From NCBI GenBank assembly GCA_020881915.1, contig JAJFPB010000010.1, positions 992,001 through 1,056,000 of the forward strand: a stretch of 64,000 bases of DNA, in the 5' to 3' direction. The notes beneath the pieces were generated by a model. That model was not told the origin of the DNA, searched no databases, and was given only the letters and a program-made list of their open reading frames with translations. This document shows, in pieces, positions 1-11,519 of this stretch. Position 1 is the first letter of the stretch. Each line of letters begins with the position of its first letter. Source of the DNA: Paramyrothecium sp. XJ0827. Lineage: Eukaryota > Ascomycota > Sordariomycetes > Hypocreales > Stachybotryaceae. Both the position numbers and the translations under genes were made by a program.

Positions 1-938
1 GAGAAAGCCACCAAAGATGAATCAATTCATTACATTGACGGCGTCTACTTCCGCAAGGGCCGTATTGCGGTCATGTTTGGCAAGTTTGTAGATGCGCCGC
101 CGTCGCCGGACAAGGTCCTCAAAAAGATGCAGGTCCATTGGTTCGCCGACACAGTGGAGGCCGCCCTCGACACGAGGCCAACCATTGAAAAGCCATATCC
201 TATCTTTATGAACACTGTTGATTACCTTTTCCGGTTTGACCATGGCGCTTTCTGGGGTGGTAAGCTCGCCTTCAAGCATTTCCACGTCCCGGAAAACTTC
301 ATCACCAAACGCCTCGCCGACCCATTCCTCGACAGCAGAACTTGCTATCACGCCTTACACAAGTCTGGCCTTGCTGAAGGTATGCAACTCAACTCCAGCT
401 GCATTATGGACTAGACTGATTCAATATAGAATATGTCGTACAAGATTTCGGCCTGCCTGCAAGCACCGTTACTCAGTTCATTTCGTTCGTTAACGAAACG
501 CTGCCTGAATTGATGATCTTCCTGTCGCCAGTCAAGACCGCACGGGAGCTGGGGCTGACATCACGCTTCAACCCCCGCGTTGCGGAAGTCGCGGACCAAA
601 GAATCTTTGCAGTAGGCGTCTACGGCCGTGGCCCGCGCGATCCTAAGGCTTTTTACGAGCTCAACCGCAAGCTGGAGCTGCGCAGCGCGGAACTGCTGGG
701 AGCCAAGTTGCTCTACGCCAGAACCTACTACACCGAGGACGAATTCTGGCTCATCTACGACAAGCCTACCTATGAGGAGATGAGAAAGAAATACCGTGCT
801 GAGGGCTTGCCGACAGTCTATGATAAGCTCAAGGCAGACATGAGCACGGGTGCTGGCAAGCGAAGGCCGATGAGGGGCATCTTGGAGACTATGTGGGACA
901 AAGCCGTGGGCAACAAGGAGTATCTTCTTAAGAAGTGA
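1..938 (+). CDS. FAD-linked oxidoreductase, Delta(24)-sterol-reductase-like, 3' part
   Basis: This is the C-terminal part (at least 294 residues) of a FAD-binding oxidoreductase; the 5' end lies outside the window. Exons are <1..379 and 430..938. The 50 nt intron starts GTATGC, ends ATAG and restores one frame (codon G|AA). The visible protein resembles the C-terminal half of the DHCR24/Delta(24)-sterol reductase family: YFRKGR near the start, then FLSPVKTAREL, GVYGRGP, ARTYYTEDEFW and YEEMRKKY, and a short basic end. Known members reduce the side-chain double bond of sterols with FAD and NADPH at ER membranes; fungi carry several homologues whose substrates are mostly unknown. The substrate here is not determined by sequence. 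The next gene is convergent, about 250 nt away. The FAD domain itself is not visible, so the family call is moderate. Confidence 0.65.
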
Positions 939-1185
939 TTGCAAAAGCCCAAGGAGCTTTTTCAATCGCGCCTCGGATTGTTAGAAAGTAGCACGAGCTG
1001 TGCGTGGTAAATGTGTCGCAACATCTAATCTTAATTCTATCTATTCCATCGTATCCCGATTCCCCTCTTGTTTATGATGACTTGATGCATTGTATTAGCA
1101 TGACTATGCGAATAGGGGTGCCCCCATGTCTCTGATATACACACGGTGCGGTCCTGCGATAGTGCTCCGTGCGCGGTCTTGTTCT

Positions 1186-2986
1186 TCAACTTCCCATAAA
1201 CGGGACGAAACGGTTGACAGTAATGTACACCCCCACAGGCTGCTCCCTCAAAGATGTAAAATCCTCTGCGTATATGTATAATCGACAAAATACGTATATC
1301 CCAGATGTCAGTGCAAAGGGTATGGCCATCCTCAGCCTCATAGCCATGTTCGGATCGCCGTCGGGGGACACATTTCTCCATGATGCAATGTAGGTTCCAA
1401 TTCTTTTCCACAACTTAGGACTGACTCCAACAAGGCGGTTCTGTTTCTTCTGTTTTCGTCCTGTGTCAAGTGATTCGGGGTCAAGCGGCGGGTTTTCGCG
1501 CATGTTGGAACATTGTGACAACCGCCCCGTAACCTGGGAGTTTGTGGTTGTCTGTCTCGTCGGATGTTCCTCCATTTGTGCGGCTTCTGCCCTCACCCTC
1601 GAGGCCTGATTGTTTTTACGATGCCAAACTAGGACCGCAATGAGATAATAAGCGCCTCCAACGATGCTGAACCAGGCGTGGTAGGCACTAGCTACGCGCC
1701 AAAGGGTGTGCTCAACAAACGTGGGAAAGAAGAAGTTCCAAGCCGCCAGAAACGAAATGCTGAAAAGCACAGTAACGACAGCGCAGGGAAGCAGCAGGAA
1801 CTTTTCCATCGGCACCCATGCGTCGGAGGGAAAGCGATCCCAAGGGCTAGCGGTGATTGGTCTCGTTGGGTGAAGGCATAAGCGGCGAGCCAAGTAACTG
1901 TAGTATGACCAGTGGTTGTCAAAATGAAAAACATTGCCTTCCACAAAGTTCAAGGGCGTACGGTGCCACACATCGGTCAAGTCCGTATGAGTCTGCACAT
2001 GAAAGAATAAATAGGAAAAGTCAGTACACAGGCCAATACCGTTCTTCTTCAGGGCCTAAGGAGGGCTTCTCATACATGTGCTTTCGCGTACGTCCTTATT
2101 TCTTGGATCGTCTTTTCGTTCTTGGTGGATATTGTACGTGGTTTCATCAACGATGGCTTCTTAAGCCAGAAAAGCTCGGTGAAAAGCATGACAAAGACGA
2201 ACGACAAGGCAGTCAGCTCAAGTGTGGTCATAGGTAGACCTAATCTAAGGCGTTGGATCTCGGTGACAGAAAACCATAGAGCTTGCCACAGAGTCAGTAG
2301 CCTAGCACCAGAAAAAAACTTGTTATTAGCCTCCAAGTAGTAGCTACGGTTGAATCATGTCTTGCGACTGATCTGGAATGGTGTAGCACATTGTACATCT
2401 CACCTCGAAAGTATATCTGCAGTGCTTCTCTCGTCGATATTCATTTCCTTCATGTCAGGAAACTCTACATGGCCATGGAAAACGAGATAGTGTAATTGTG
2501 CGGCCGTGATAGGAAACCCCATCTCAAAATCCGGGCTGGTGAGGTGAATGCCGCCCATGTCAGCAAGAAAGCCATGGGCCAATGTCCACTTGACGCCATT
2601 GCACAAATGACTGTCTCGTTTGAACAACTGCAGAAATTAGATCAGCACATACGAGTCAAGGCGACTTTTGACTGCTTAGGATAGGAGATGACAGGACCTA
2701 CCTTGACGCTCCTCCAGGCGCTTGAAAATTGTCCTGCGGCAATGCCAAAGAGAAAGTCCGGACCTAGCAAAGCGACCATGGCAAGACGAGCCTTGTCCAG
2801 GAAGCGATGGTAGGTTCCTTCATTTGGAGACACAGCATTGGGATGTGTGGCAACCCAAGTGCAAAGGAAGATGGTGAAGCAGCACGACCACAAGATGTCA
2901 ATACTGCCCCGGTCGCGGCTGGAGGAAACCCAACCGGCATGAGGGGTTCCAGGGTCGGTGACATTAAGGGATGAGATATTGGCCAT
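1186..2986 (-). CDS. Polytopic membrane protein of unknown function
   Basis: A four-exon gene, complement of 2986..2702, 2627..2404, 2343..2076 and 1992..1186, giving 527 residues. All junctions keep frame: donors GTAGGT, GTGAGA and GTATGA; acceptors CAG, TAG and CAG. The start ATG at 2986 gives MANISSLNV, and the stop follows FVPFMGS. It belongs to a family common in filamentous ascomycetes that begins with a conserved GWVSS..RG..DILWSC segment followed by FLCTW, has a middle GF..DMGG..L region, and ends with a Leu-Pro-x-Gly-like VNRF tail. Hydrophobic segments are visible at about 30-50, 85-105, 195-215, 330-350, 370-390 and 480-500. A hydrophilic Gln/Thr-rich loop lies between the last two. 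The family has no known biochemical role, and I do not assign one. The gene is convergent with the sterol-reductase-like gene. Confidence 0.8.
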
Positions 2987-3976
2987 ACGGGCGATAGATT
3001 CGTAGCTTTCACGCGGAGGTATGGATGTATGTGGGCAGGGTGGATTGATTTAGGTATCAGGCCAACCACCAACTAAGCTGCGCGATTCCCAAAACTTATT
3101 AACGTACGAGTAGGTGTCGAAGACAGTTTAAGCATCTGCAGCAAGAATTAGGCGCTGCCTCGTCTCCTTGAGTGGGCACCCTTTTAATCACCCTACCGTG
3201 GGGGCCGTTGTGACTCTGTACAGGCCTTGGCTAAAGCTCCTGGGGGCTGGCGGGTTCGTGCCGTGTTGAGCATGCCCTGGCTTCAGAAGGGCTCTTGTGA
3301 TTTGCTGTCATGTTTTAACCGCGCGGCTTCTTGCATGGGACACTCCACTTTGTGAGCATCGGCTGAGAGTGGGTGTTGCACAACATCGGGAGAGCACCAG
3401 TCAATTATTTTAATTCTTGGAAAGTACCACGTCGTAGCCTAAAACGATTGAAGGCCGTACTACGGCATTGAGTTGAGCAAATCTTTGCTTTACTACTACA
3501 GTTTCCACAAGAAATACTGAGCATCGATCCTCTCTGTTATCCAATTCAGAGCCAAATGACACGATGAAGCCAGTATTGCGGATGGCTGTATCTTACAAAT
3601 AATTACAGTTGAAGACAGTTTCAAATAAGAATAATATAGCTTGAAGTAACAAGAAAATTATTCGTTGAAATTTTGGGGGAAATTTGTGAAATTTTGCTAT
3701 GGAATTCCTCAAGGTTCTCATATTATTCTCTCTTTTGGGGGGGGCTTAGAATGGTCGCCAAGACTTTTTTAATTCCTTAATCTGGAATTGAGGCTTATGA
3801 CACTGATATCTCTAGCACGAATCACATAGACTAGACGTGGGTGCGCACATGTGACTCCTGATATTGTAACAGTTTGAACCATTAGGAACCCCAAGAGTGT
3901 AATGGACTCGCCATCCATAAACTTTCAGCTTTCAACTAGAGCACGTGGGGATTGCATCCTTTCTTCATCGGGCACG
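2987..3976. other. Intergenic, AT-rich
   Basis: This is 990 nt between two minus-strand genes. No open frame with coding character was seen. About 3590-3800 is AT-rich with a run of eight or more G near 3735. It should hold the promoter of the gene starting at 2986 and the 3' end of the gene stopping at 3977. Confidence 0.6.
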
Positions 3977-5888
3977 TCAACTCTGCTTGTGCTCGATCAT
4001 ACATAGATCAAATTCCTCTTCCGAAATCCGCCGGCATGAATAGATCCATAATGATTCTGGCTTCTGCCTGCGATTTCCCTTCTTTCGCTTGGCAGATGCT
4101 GTTTTCTTTGTAGCCTCGTAATGCTGCACCGTCATAGGGCGAAGCACCTCGGCGATGGCGATTACATCACGCCGAGGGACCACAACTCGGTTGGCAAAGC
4201 AGGCGAGAACGATATCTAATATCAGCTGCACGCCCACGATGAGGACTAGTATGATGGTGATAATGCGTGGGTGCTTAACGTTCAATTCCTCGCCGATATT
4301 CGGGGCCATTCCCGTGACGTTCAGAGGATCGTTGTATTGGGCAGTTGCTGCAACGACGCCGGCCGCGAACCGAGAGACGATTAATCCCATAAAATCTGCC
4401 TTGCCGAGAGCCGGTGTACCAAAAATGGACTCTGCGGGATACATCTGATACTGGAAATTGGTGTCGTTGATGAGCGAGGAGATCTCGTCACCTTGTAGTG
4501 CAATTGCACGCGACGCCATCGTCGCTAACCTGTCCGAAACCTCGTGCTCGGGCAGTGTGCCATCGATGACTTGGCTTACTGAAGAATTGCATTGGTAAAA
4601 CCAAGGTTCCGTATTCGAGGCCTCGAATGCCACAAGCTGGCTACAGCCAAAGCCGCAGTTCTCGGTGATGTTTGTCATGAACGCTGTGACATCGATGCCG
4701 ATGGGGAAAGGAAGCGTTACGTTCGTGTCGCCGTCTTGCAGAGATACGGTAATGCTTGTTTCAGTGCCGTTTCCTCCCCGGGTAACGGGCCAGCTCTGGC
4801 AAGAAGCCGAGGCGACAACATGGCGGAGCGAAGTAATAGAAACCGGGCTTTGCGCGTCGTCTATTATCGACTGGGTTGATGTGTCATGAAAATAGTAGCT
4901 GCACACCGTATCGTTGCAGAAGACGAGGGGGTTCCCCTGAAACCACAACGTGCCGTCTTTCGGGATCTCTGTCATGTTGCCTTGGGTAAAAGCTAACGAA
5001 ACTGTCCCAAAGCTTATTTGAATAGTCAGTAAATGCGGTGCAACAGAACCTGGCCATCATTCTCATGAATCATGACTCACCTGTTTGCAGTGAACTGCTG
5101 GCCTCCGAGACTTGGTGTTTTGGAGGTAATCAGTCTCTGCGTTTCGATTTCGTCCATGTTTGGGATCGAAACGCTGCCCGAGTAAAGCAAGGTCTCCCTC
5201 CACGCCGTGTCGAGTGAATAGCATAAAGCAACTGCCGCCACCCCAATTTGCGATAGCTAGTTATTCGTCAGCTTTCAATGTGACAGGTCAAGTCTTAGTC
5301 CTTACAAGAATGATAATCACCCAGGACGCGACAGCGGCGTGGATCGAGTAGCGGCGGGATCGAGAAGCCAGCATGATGAGATGTACCATGCTATCGGCCT
5401 TAAGGATCATCTCGACCTGATCATGCGTGTTAGAAATGGGCCACATACTGGACGCGGCGACTGACCTTGCGTCTGGATCTGCACCGGCGGCTCAACACCC
5501 ACCATCGCAGCTCGCTGACCATCCCGTCCAAGCTGCTCACAAGCGCCAGCGCGAGGGCAATAGACAGGCCGGTGACAATGGCGTTGAATTCGCGTTTCAT
5601 GGTTCTCGACATGATCCGCTGTGAGGAGTAGTAAATTATGACCCCCATGATTGCCAGCGCCAGCAGAACGGTGACGAGCCATCTGAACATCACCTTGACC
5701 ACAATCTTTTTGACTGAGTGCTTCTTGGCGCGGAGTCCATAGACAACTGGCTCAGGGGTTTCTGTTGGCTGCGGTATCGGCTCTTCCACATTCTCGGTTT
5801 TCGCTGGTTCTTCCGGAGTAGCAGCGCCAGGCGATTCTGGGTGGCTTAGAATCGTCTCGCTGTGCTCGGTGCCCGTTTTTTCCTCCAT
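3977..5888 (-). CDS. Four-helix membrane protein with extracellular Cys/Asn-rich domain
   Basis: Exons are complement of 5888..5466, 5416..5306, 5256..5081 and 5012..3977 (581 residues). Introns are 49-69 nt with donors GTCAGT, GTAAGG and GTGAGT, and all joins stay in frame. The start ATG at 5888 (MEEKTGTEH) is the first in this frame; the open frame extends upstream only through a TTG. The order is: a Pro/Glu-rich cytosolic N-terminus of about 70 residues; hydrophobic segments near 90-110 and 120-140 (FRWLVTVLLALAIMGV, then GLSIALALALVSSLDGMV); a third near 165-190; a large loop with several Cys and NxT/S sites; and a last helix (IITIILVLIVGVQLILDIVL) before a basic tail. It resembles the many uncharacterised fungal proteins with an SSLDGMVSELRWW motif. 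No function can be inferred. Confidence 0.78.
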
Positions 5889-6754
5889 GATGGAGATCGC
5901 AGTCTCAGAAGCACGTTGTCGATTGAATGTGCCAGGCACGCGGTTCCCAGATGAAAGATGACCCAAGTGCCGGGGTGCTCTCTCAACACATTCCTGTCTA
6001 ATGAGGCTTCCGCCTACAGTCCGTAACCTTTACATTACTACACTGTCTTCCCTAACAGAACTTCTTATCATGATCGCCTACAAGTGTTACTGTGACTAGT
6101 GCGGCGGGGAAACGTCCAAGAAGCCAGGTCCAGGCTTTGGGATGTGGCCGTTAAGGTTTAAGCCCATCTCTTCTCGGATGGATTGTCTAAGGTTCTCTTG
6201 ATGCTTCTCCCACAATACGGTTAGTTTAGCGTTTGCCGTTACCGTTTCGAGAGCATGATGAAGCGCCACATAGTTCCCCGCTGGACCGTGGTTCAGCAGA
6301 ATTGTTGCCTAAATACAGTTTTAAGCATGATTTCCCACAAGTTGGCGGGACAAGTAAACAACCGAAAGACAAGCAAACGGTTCATAAGGCGTTGAGTATT
6401 CGTATAAAGAGGTTTTAAACACAGGAGATCAATGTAACAAAAGGCTCGATTAGCCAGAGTCCATTTGCTTGACTTCACGTGGTATTAAGTCTGGGCTGTC
6501 CTTAGCTTGCTCTAGACTCCAACAGAAGTTTTTGGGTTTGTCCGTCGGGTAGAGGAGCTCGCCACTGTCAGGTTTGCATTTCCGATCTTTCCAGCAACTT
6601 GCTTCTGCTGGCCTTGAGGTTCTAGGTTCTAGATTGCAGATCTCCCGTCACCAGTCCTCGTAACGCAAAAAGACGGCGCAACTATTGTGAGTCTTTCATC
6701 TCAAAGTAGATCATATCTCAAATGCTCAATGTCCAATAGATTTAACATGGTCAA
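5889..6754. other. Intergenic between minus-strand genes
   Basis: This is 866 nt upstream of the membrane-protein gene and downstream of the GH31 gene. Short open frames here (about 60-75 codons) lack coding character. Nothing further is seen. Confidence 0.6.
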
Positions 6755-9410
6755 TCAAAAATCCGTAACCTCAAAGGGCTCATCCAAGCTCCAGCTTCCC
6801 TCGACCGTGCGGTTGCCCTCGGCACCAAGTACAACAATGCTCGCTACAGAGAGACCAGAGGTAAATCCAAATCCTCCCCTTGCGCCCAGCGTGCTTCCAT
6901 CCCACGAAAATTGAACATCAGAGGAGCTACCTTCTATGCTCAAACCGTCGTCAAGATACAACGAGCCCTGAGCCTTACCATCTAGTCCGGGCGCCACGAT
7001 GAGCGTGAAATCCTTCTGTCGCAAGGATGTCGTCGTGTTCGCGGACTCGGAACGCTCCGGAATGATCGTACCTCCCCGAATGTACACCGGGATATCGGTC
7101 CAAGGTACTTCAGTGAGTGTCACTGGTCCCCCCTGTCCACGGACTTGCTCGTGGGTCCAGAAGTCGTAGAAAACGTCATCTGGCAGGTAGAACGTGACTG
7201 TCTGAGACTCGTCATCGGTGACCGGGCACACGAGGATACTGTCGCCAAAAAGGAATTGCAGGTCAATGCCCCAAGTGTTCTCATCTTCAGGGTACAAAAA
7301 GAACAACGGGTAAATGCTCGGCGAGCCAGTCGAACTCGAGCGGTAGAGCGCTGTGTAGAAATAGTCAAGTAAGCGGTACCGCGCGTCCAGGGCCTTCTGC
7401 GCTGCTCTGGTAACGGATTCCCACTCGTAAAACTCTTGCACTGGGGCTGAGATATCGGCGTGGTTTCGCATGAATGGCAAGAAAGCTGACAGCGTCGCCC
7501 AGCGAGCGCACATAAGTTCCTGAGCCGGCCAATTGAAACCGCACACATCTGAGCCAACCATTGGCATGTTGTGAACGGTAGTGAACCCCAAGGTCTGCCC
7601 AATCAAGAGGCGGTAGTCGTCCCAGGTGGAAGCGGTGTCGCCAAACCAATGCGCTGCGTACCGTCCGGACGTGAGGAAGGTTGATCGTGTGAGCACGAAC
7701 GGTCGCTCGTTAGGTCTACGGGCAACCATGCTGCGATACGAAGCCTTCGCCATGCCGAGGCCGTACATCTGATGCGTGTCATACTGGCTAGTGCCATCGT
7801 GGTTCGTAATGTTCGTCCAAATGGTGCCGGCGCTGAGATCGCCCCGGAAATTGTTGATGCGGTACTTGGGCTGGAACAGGTCTCGGTCAGGGAGGCCTTT
7901 CTTGTTGCCAGCAGCACCCTTTCTCGCGCGCAGGGGAATCTGGGGCTGGAAGGTATCCGGGAAGCCCGGGATGACCCTACCGGTATCGTTACGTGGAGGA
8001 TTCGCCGGTTCCGGAGGGGTGTTGGTTTCCTCGGCGTGTCTTCCAGGATCGCAATCGATGTTCGGGCAGAAGTTAGCCGCTTCGTTCATGTCCACCCACA
8101 CGCCGTCAATGTCAAAACCGGTTTCGGGGTTGAAGAACAGCTCGAATTCGTTCTGCCACCAGTCTTGGCCCTCGGGGGAGGCCCAGTCCGGCCAAGCACT
8201 TTCTCCGGCCCATTGCACGCCTCGGTAGTCTGACCCATCGGAAGCCTTGAGGAAAGCTCCTATCTCGTGGCCGCGGGTGTAAGTAGGGTACTCCTGATCT
8301 GTGGCAATGGCTGGATCCAATATCATGACAAACTTTTGTTCGCGGTTGTGGACGGTGTCTACGAATTGGCGAAACTTCTTCGTGGGGAACCGCGCCGGGT
8401 CGACCGTGAAGTCTCTTCGTCTATCCATGTAGTCGATGTCTGCCCAGATGACCTCCAGGGGAATGTTTGCTTTGGTGTAGTTGGCCACCACTTCTGCCAG
8501 GTAGTGGACGTCCCAATACCCGTATTTGGCTTGGTGGAATCCCAGGGACCAGTAGGGCATCATCGCAGGGAGTCCCATGGCTTCGGCATGCTGCTTGCTG
8601 ACCTCGGCTGGACCTGGGCCCGCGAAGAAATAAAAGTCAAGAACGCCACCGTTGGTGTTGTACTCAAGGTAGGGCTCCCCAGAGGCGGTCTGGTTGAACT
8701 TGATGTCCATTCCGTTGGAGTTCAGCAGCAGGACGCCGTGCGTGCCTGTTGGACGGTGTTCGAGGTACATGGGATGGCTGCCGTAGAGGTTCCTCCTCCG
8801 AGGGATAAATGCAGCGTCCACGTTCCACATTGTTCGTTGATAATTGTCCTTGACGGGGATTCGAAATGGATCAGAGTGCTCCCCCAAGCCATAGATGTTT
8901 GGGTTCTGCGGCAGCGTAGTACCAAGCCGGACGTACTGCGACTCGAAGATGAGATCAGCACTGCTGGTGTTGAAGATGACGTCGCCAGAGTCTCTTCGTG
9001 AGACGGTGAAGGAGAATGGCTTTTCGATTAGGTTGAATTCCAAGTCCGACGCTTTGGCTGCGTACTTAGTCTGTGGAGGCCGGGCAATGAGATCCTCCTG
9101 GATCTGGAACACTTGTTCATCTGCATCTTGGATAAGGACGTGAAGTCGCGAGGCTGAAGACCAGTTAGCAACGATTGGCAGCTACAGGTAAATGATCGCT
9201 TGTGGACGCACCACTCTGGTACTCAACGATGAGTCTTAGGTCCTGAAGATCATAGCCATAGACGTCGCATGGCTCGCCAGCGAGAGTCAGATCCGCCGTG
9301 AGGCCGTAGTCGCTCTGCAGGACATTCGACGCGCGATAACCAGAGCAGGTCTGGGCTGCCACGGGCCGGCCAATGGCACAAGCAGCCACGAAAACAAACC
9401 ACTTCATCAT
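6755..9410 (-). CDS. Secreted GH31 alpha-glucosidase-type glycoside hydrolase
   Basis: Two exons, complement of 9410..9212 and 9153..6755, give 865 residues. The single intron (donor GTGCGT, acceptor TTCAG, phase 1) joins VEYQS to ASRLHV. Start is the first ATG of the ATG-ATG pair at 9410; a signal peptide (MMKWFVFVAACAIG..VAAQ) follows. The GH31 fold is clear: IYGLGEHSDPFR in the N-terminal beta-sandwich, PYWSLGFHQAKYGY at the barrel start, and EVIWADIDYMD. The nucleophile motif WVDMNE has the nucleophile at about Asp421, and HWFGDTAS has the acid/base at about Asp572. The family cleaves alpha-1,4/1,6-glucosidic (sometimes alpha-xylosidic) bonds with retention, outside the cell here. Length matches fungal AgdC/beta-glucosidase-labelled GH31 proteins. 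Substrate is not decided by sequence. The divergent neighbour is a secreted oxidase. Confidence 0.95.
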
Positions 9411-11519
9411 TGCCAAGGACAAGGTTCAATCGCTAGCATGAATGGACATCTAGGAACAGCAACGCCTGAAACGCAAGCCAAGCAAGCACAGAAGCACTCT
9501 TATCAACGTACACTCGCAGCTCGGAAGTCGCAAAGGAAACAGCAGTGAGAAGTCCGAGGTTGCATTCGGGCCTACCCCAGGGAGCAGATGATCAGGTTCG
9601 CAGCGGTCAGATCCCGGTGTTTGCGGGGAACGTCCGTGCCATCAGCGTCTAGATGCAACTATAGGGTAGCTTGCACGACGTCATGACGAAGTGTCATGTC
9701 CAGTGACCCCTCGGCCAGTGCAACTAAGACGCATGTGGTGGGAGATCTCGCCTTATTCTGGCTAGTCAGGAACTCGGGGTAAGCATGGGATCTTGTCATT
9801 CCCTCAACGAACCGCTTCGGCAGCTGTAAGCTTAAAGGGCAACCAGGAGATGGGCGGCACGGGGCTTTCCCATTGCACCATCCTACGGCTACGTCGGGAT
9901 CAACAACGGCAAGTTTTATCATCGAGTGTCGGTCCTGGGCGTAGGAGTAGGAATAGGAACATTTGCACATCCTAGTTCCTCCAGTGAGCGATTGCGGCTG
10001 ACATTCTATCACCGGACGTGCGCTTGGCCTCCACACAGCGAGGAACCCGAGTCAATGCCTGCTCCATTCAATGCTCACACTTCGGCTGTTCTCAGTGGGG
10101 GCTCGGAAAAATCCACAGGCCGTGCCTGCGCTAGCATGACCCTCGTCGTCGGTGAGTGTCCCTGGAAAATGGATCTATAACGTCCATATTATCGGCTACG
10201 GCCAAGGGCACGGCAACGACGACACGTGCTTTTTCTTCCTGTTCTTTTTCAGATTCCATGCTGGCTGACAAAATTAGCTATCACTCTTTGCAGCACCTCC
10301 CAATGGCAGTTTCACCACTGGTAGTTGAAGTTGTCATTGCCGCGATTTGTCCACGGTTGACTATGCTTCCGTGAAATGTCTCCAGACTGGTTGTGACGGG
10401 CGGGCGCACTTGAAGAAAAAGAGAGGAAGAAGAGAAAAAAGGGGGAAAAGTTATGTGGCCAAGATGTTCGCGAGCACGCAGTTTCAACATCGCAAGGATT
10501 GTATGAGCTGTTTGACGGAGGCACTCAGCTATTCCATCACCCAGTGCACCATGTGTTGGCATTCTCTAGTAGAGCTTGCACGGCGTTTTGACGCCAGGCA
10601 TTCATGTCCGATGTTCCCAAGGAATGTTAGCACTCAAGCACCCTCCGATGGAAATTGGACGTCACATCCGAAACCCGCAAGGCTGTCTGCAACCATGTCA
10701 ACGGTTCGTGGACCCGCGCTGTTGGTGCTCAAAACTTCAGCCCAGGTGTCCCCACGATATGGTGGGCCGTGAAACCGAACCATTCCCTTCTGTGATAGAA
10801 ACCCCTGGAGAGGCCCTCCAGAGCCCTGCCCGTTCACCGTTGCAGAGCCCCTGACGCAATAACACCGGACGGGGCCTCAGGTTTGCCAAGCCGAAAACGG
10901 CAACACGACGCAGAGGAACCACCAATACGACCTGTAAAGTGGGTTCCAACTTGCAGTTGATTTGCCTTGATTGATGCACCGCCTCGCACCAGCCTGGGCG
11001 TTACAGTCGTGCAAGCCACCACTTTGACCTGAAAGCCCTGGCACGATGCAGCGCGGCTAACTCAAACCAATGCCGGCCTTAGACTTGCACAGAGCGCGAC
11101 ACAAGTTCCGGATAGCCATGAAAGCTTTTGGCGTTGCTAGTTGCCGGGACTTTTTTTCCGTCGGTGGATCTGGCGGGCTCCCCGTTAATGCCTCCACCCG
11201 GTTATCGTCCGAACCGGGTCCCTCACCTTGGATGTTTATGAGGAGACTTCTGTTATAAGAACGCAGGCTCTAGCTCTCGAGTAGCGAGATGCAGCGCATG
11301 CCTCTTGAGGCGCTTAATTTTTTCATTGCCCTTTCATTCGCTTGAACAACTCAGTCATTCGTTCCAAGTATCTGAGTTCACCTATGCACCTTTTTCTTTG
11401 ACACTCAAAAATAATTACATTCGTTCCGGAACCCTAGTTGGTCTTTGTCTACACTCTTTCAACTCTATCGAACCGAATCACTCGTTACCGAATTCCACCT
11501 CGAAGCCTCTGCTCACACG
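9411..11519. other. Divergent intergenic region between two secreted-enzyme genes
   Basis: This is 2.1 kb between the GH31 gene (minus) and the copper radical oxidase gene (plus). No convincing gene was found. A purine-rich stretch lies at about 10410-10450. A TATA-like TTATAAG lies near 11252 and a pyrimidine-rich leader runs from about 11310 to 11440, consistent with a long 5' leader for the oxidase gene. Confidence 0.55.

Noticed and set aside
8267..9001. 244-codon plus-strand frame opposite GH31
   Set aside because: Shadow of the GH31 coding exon.
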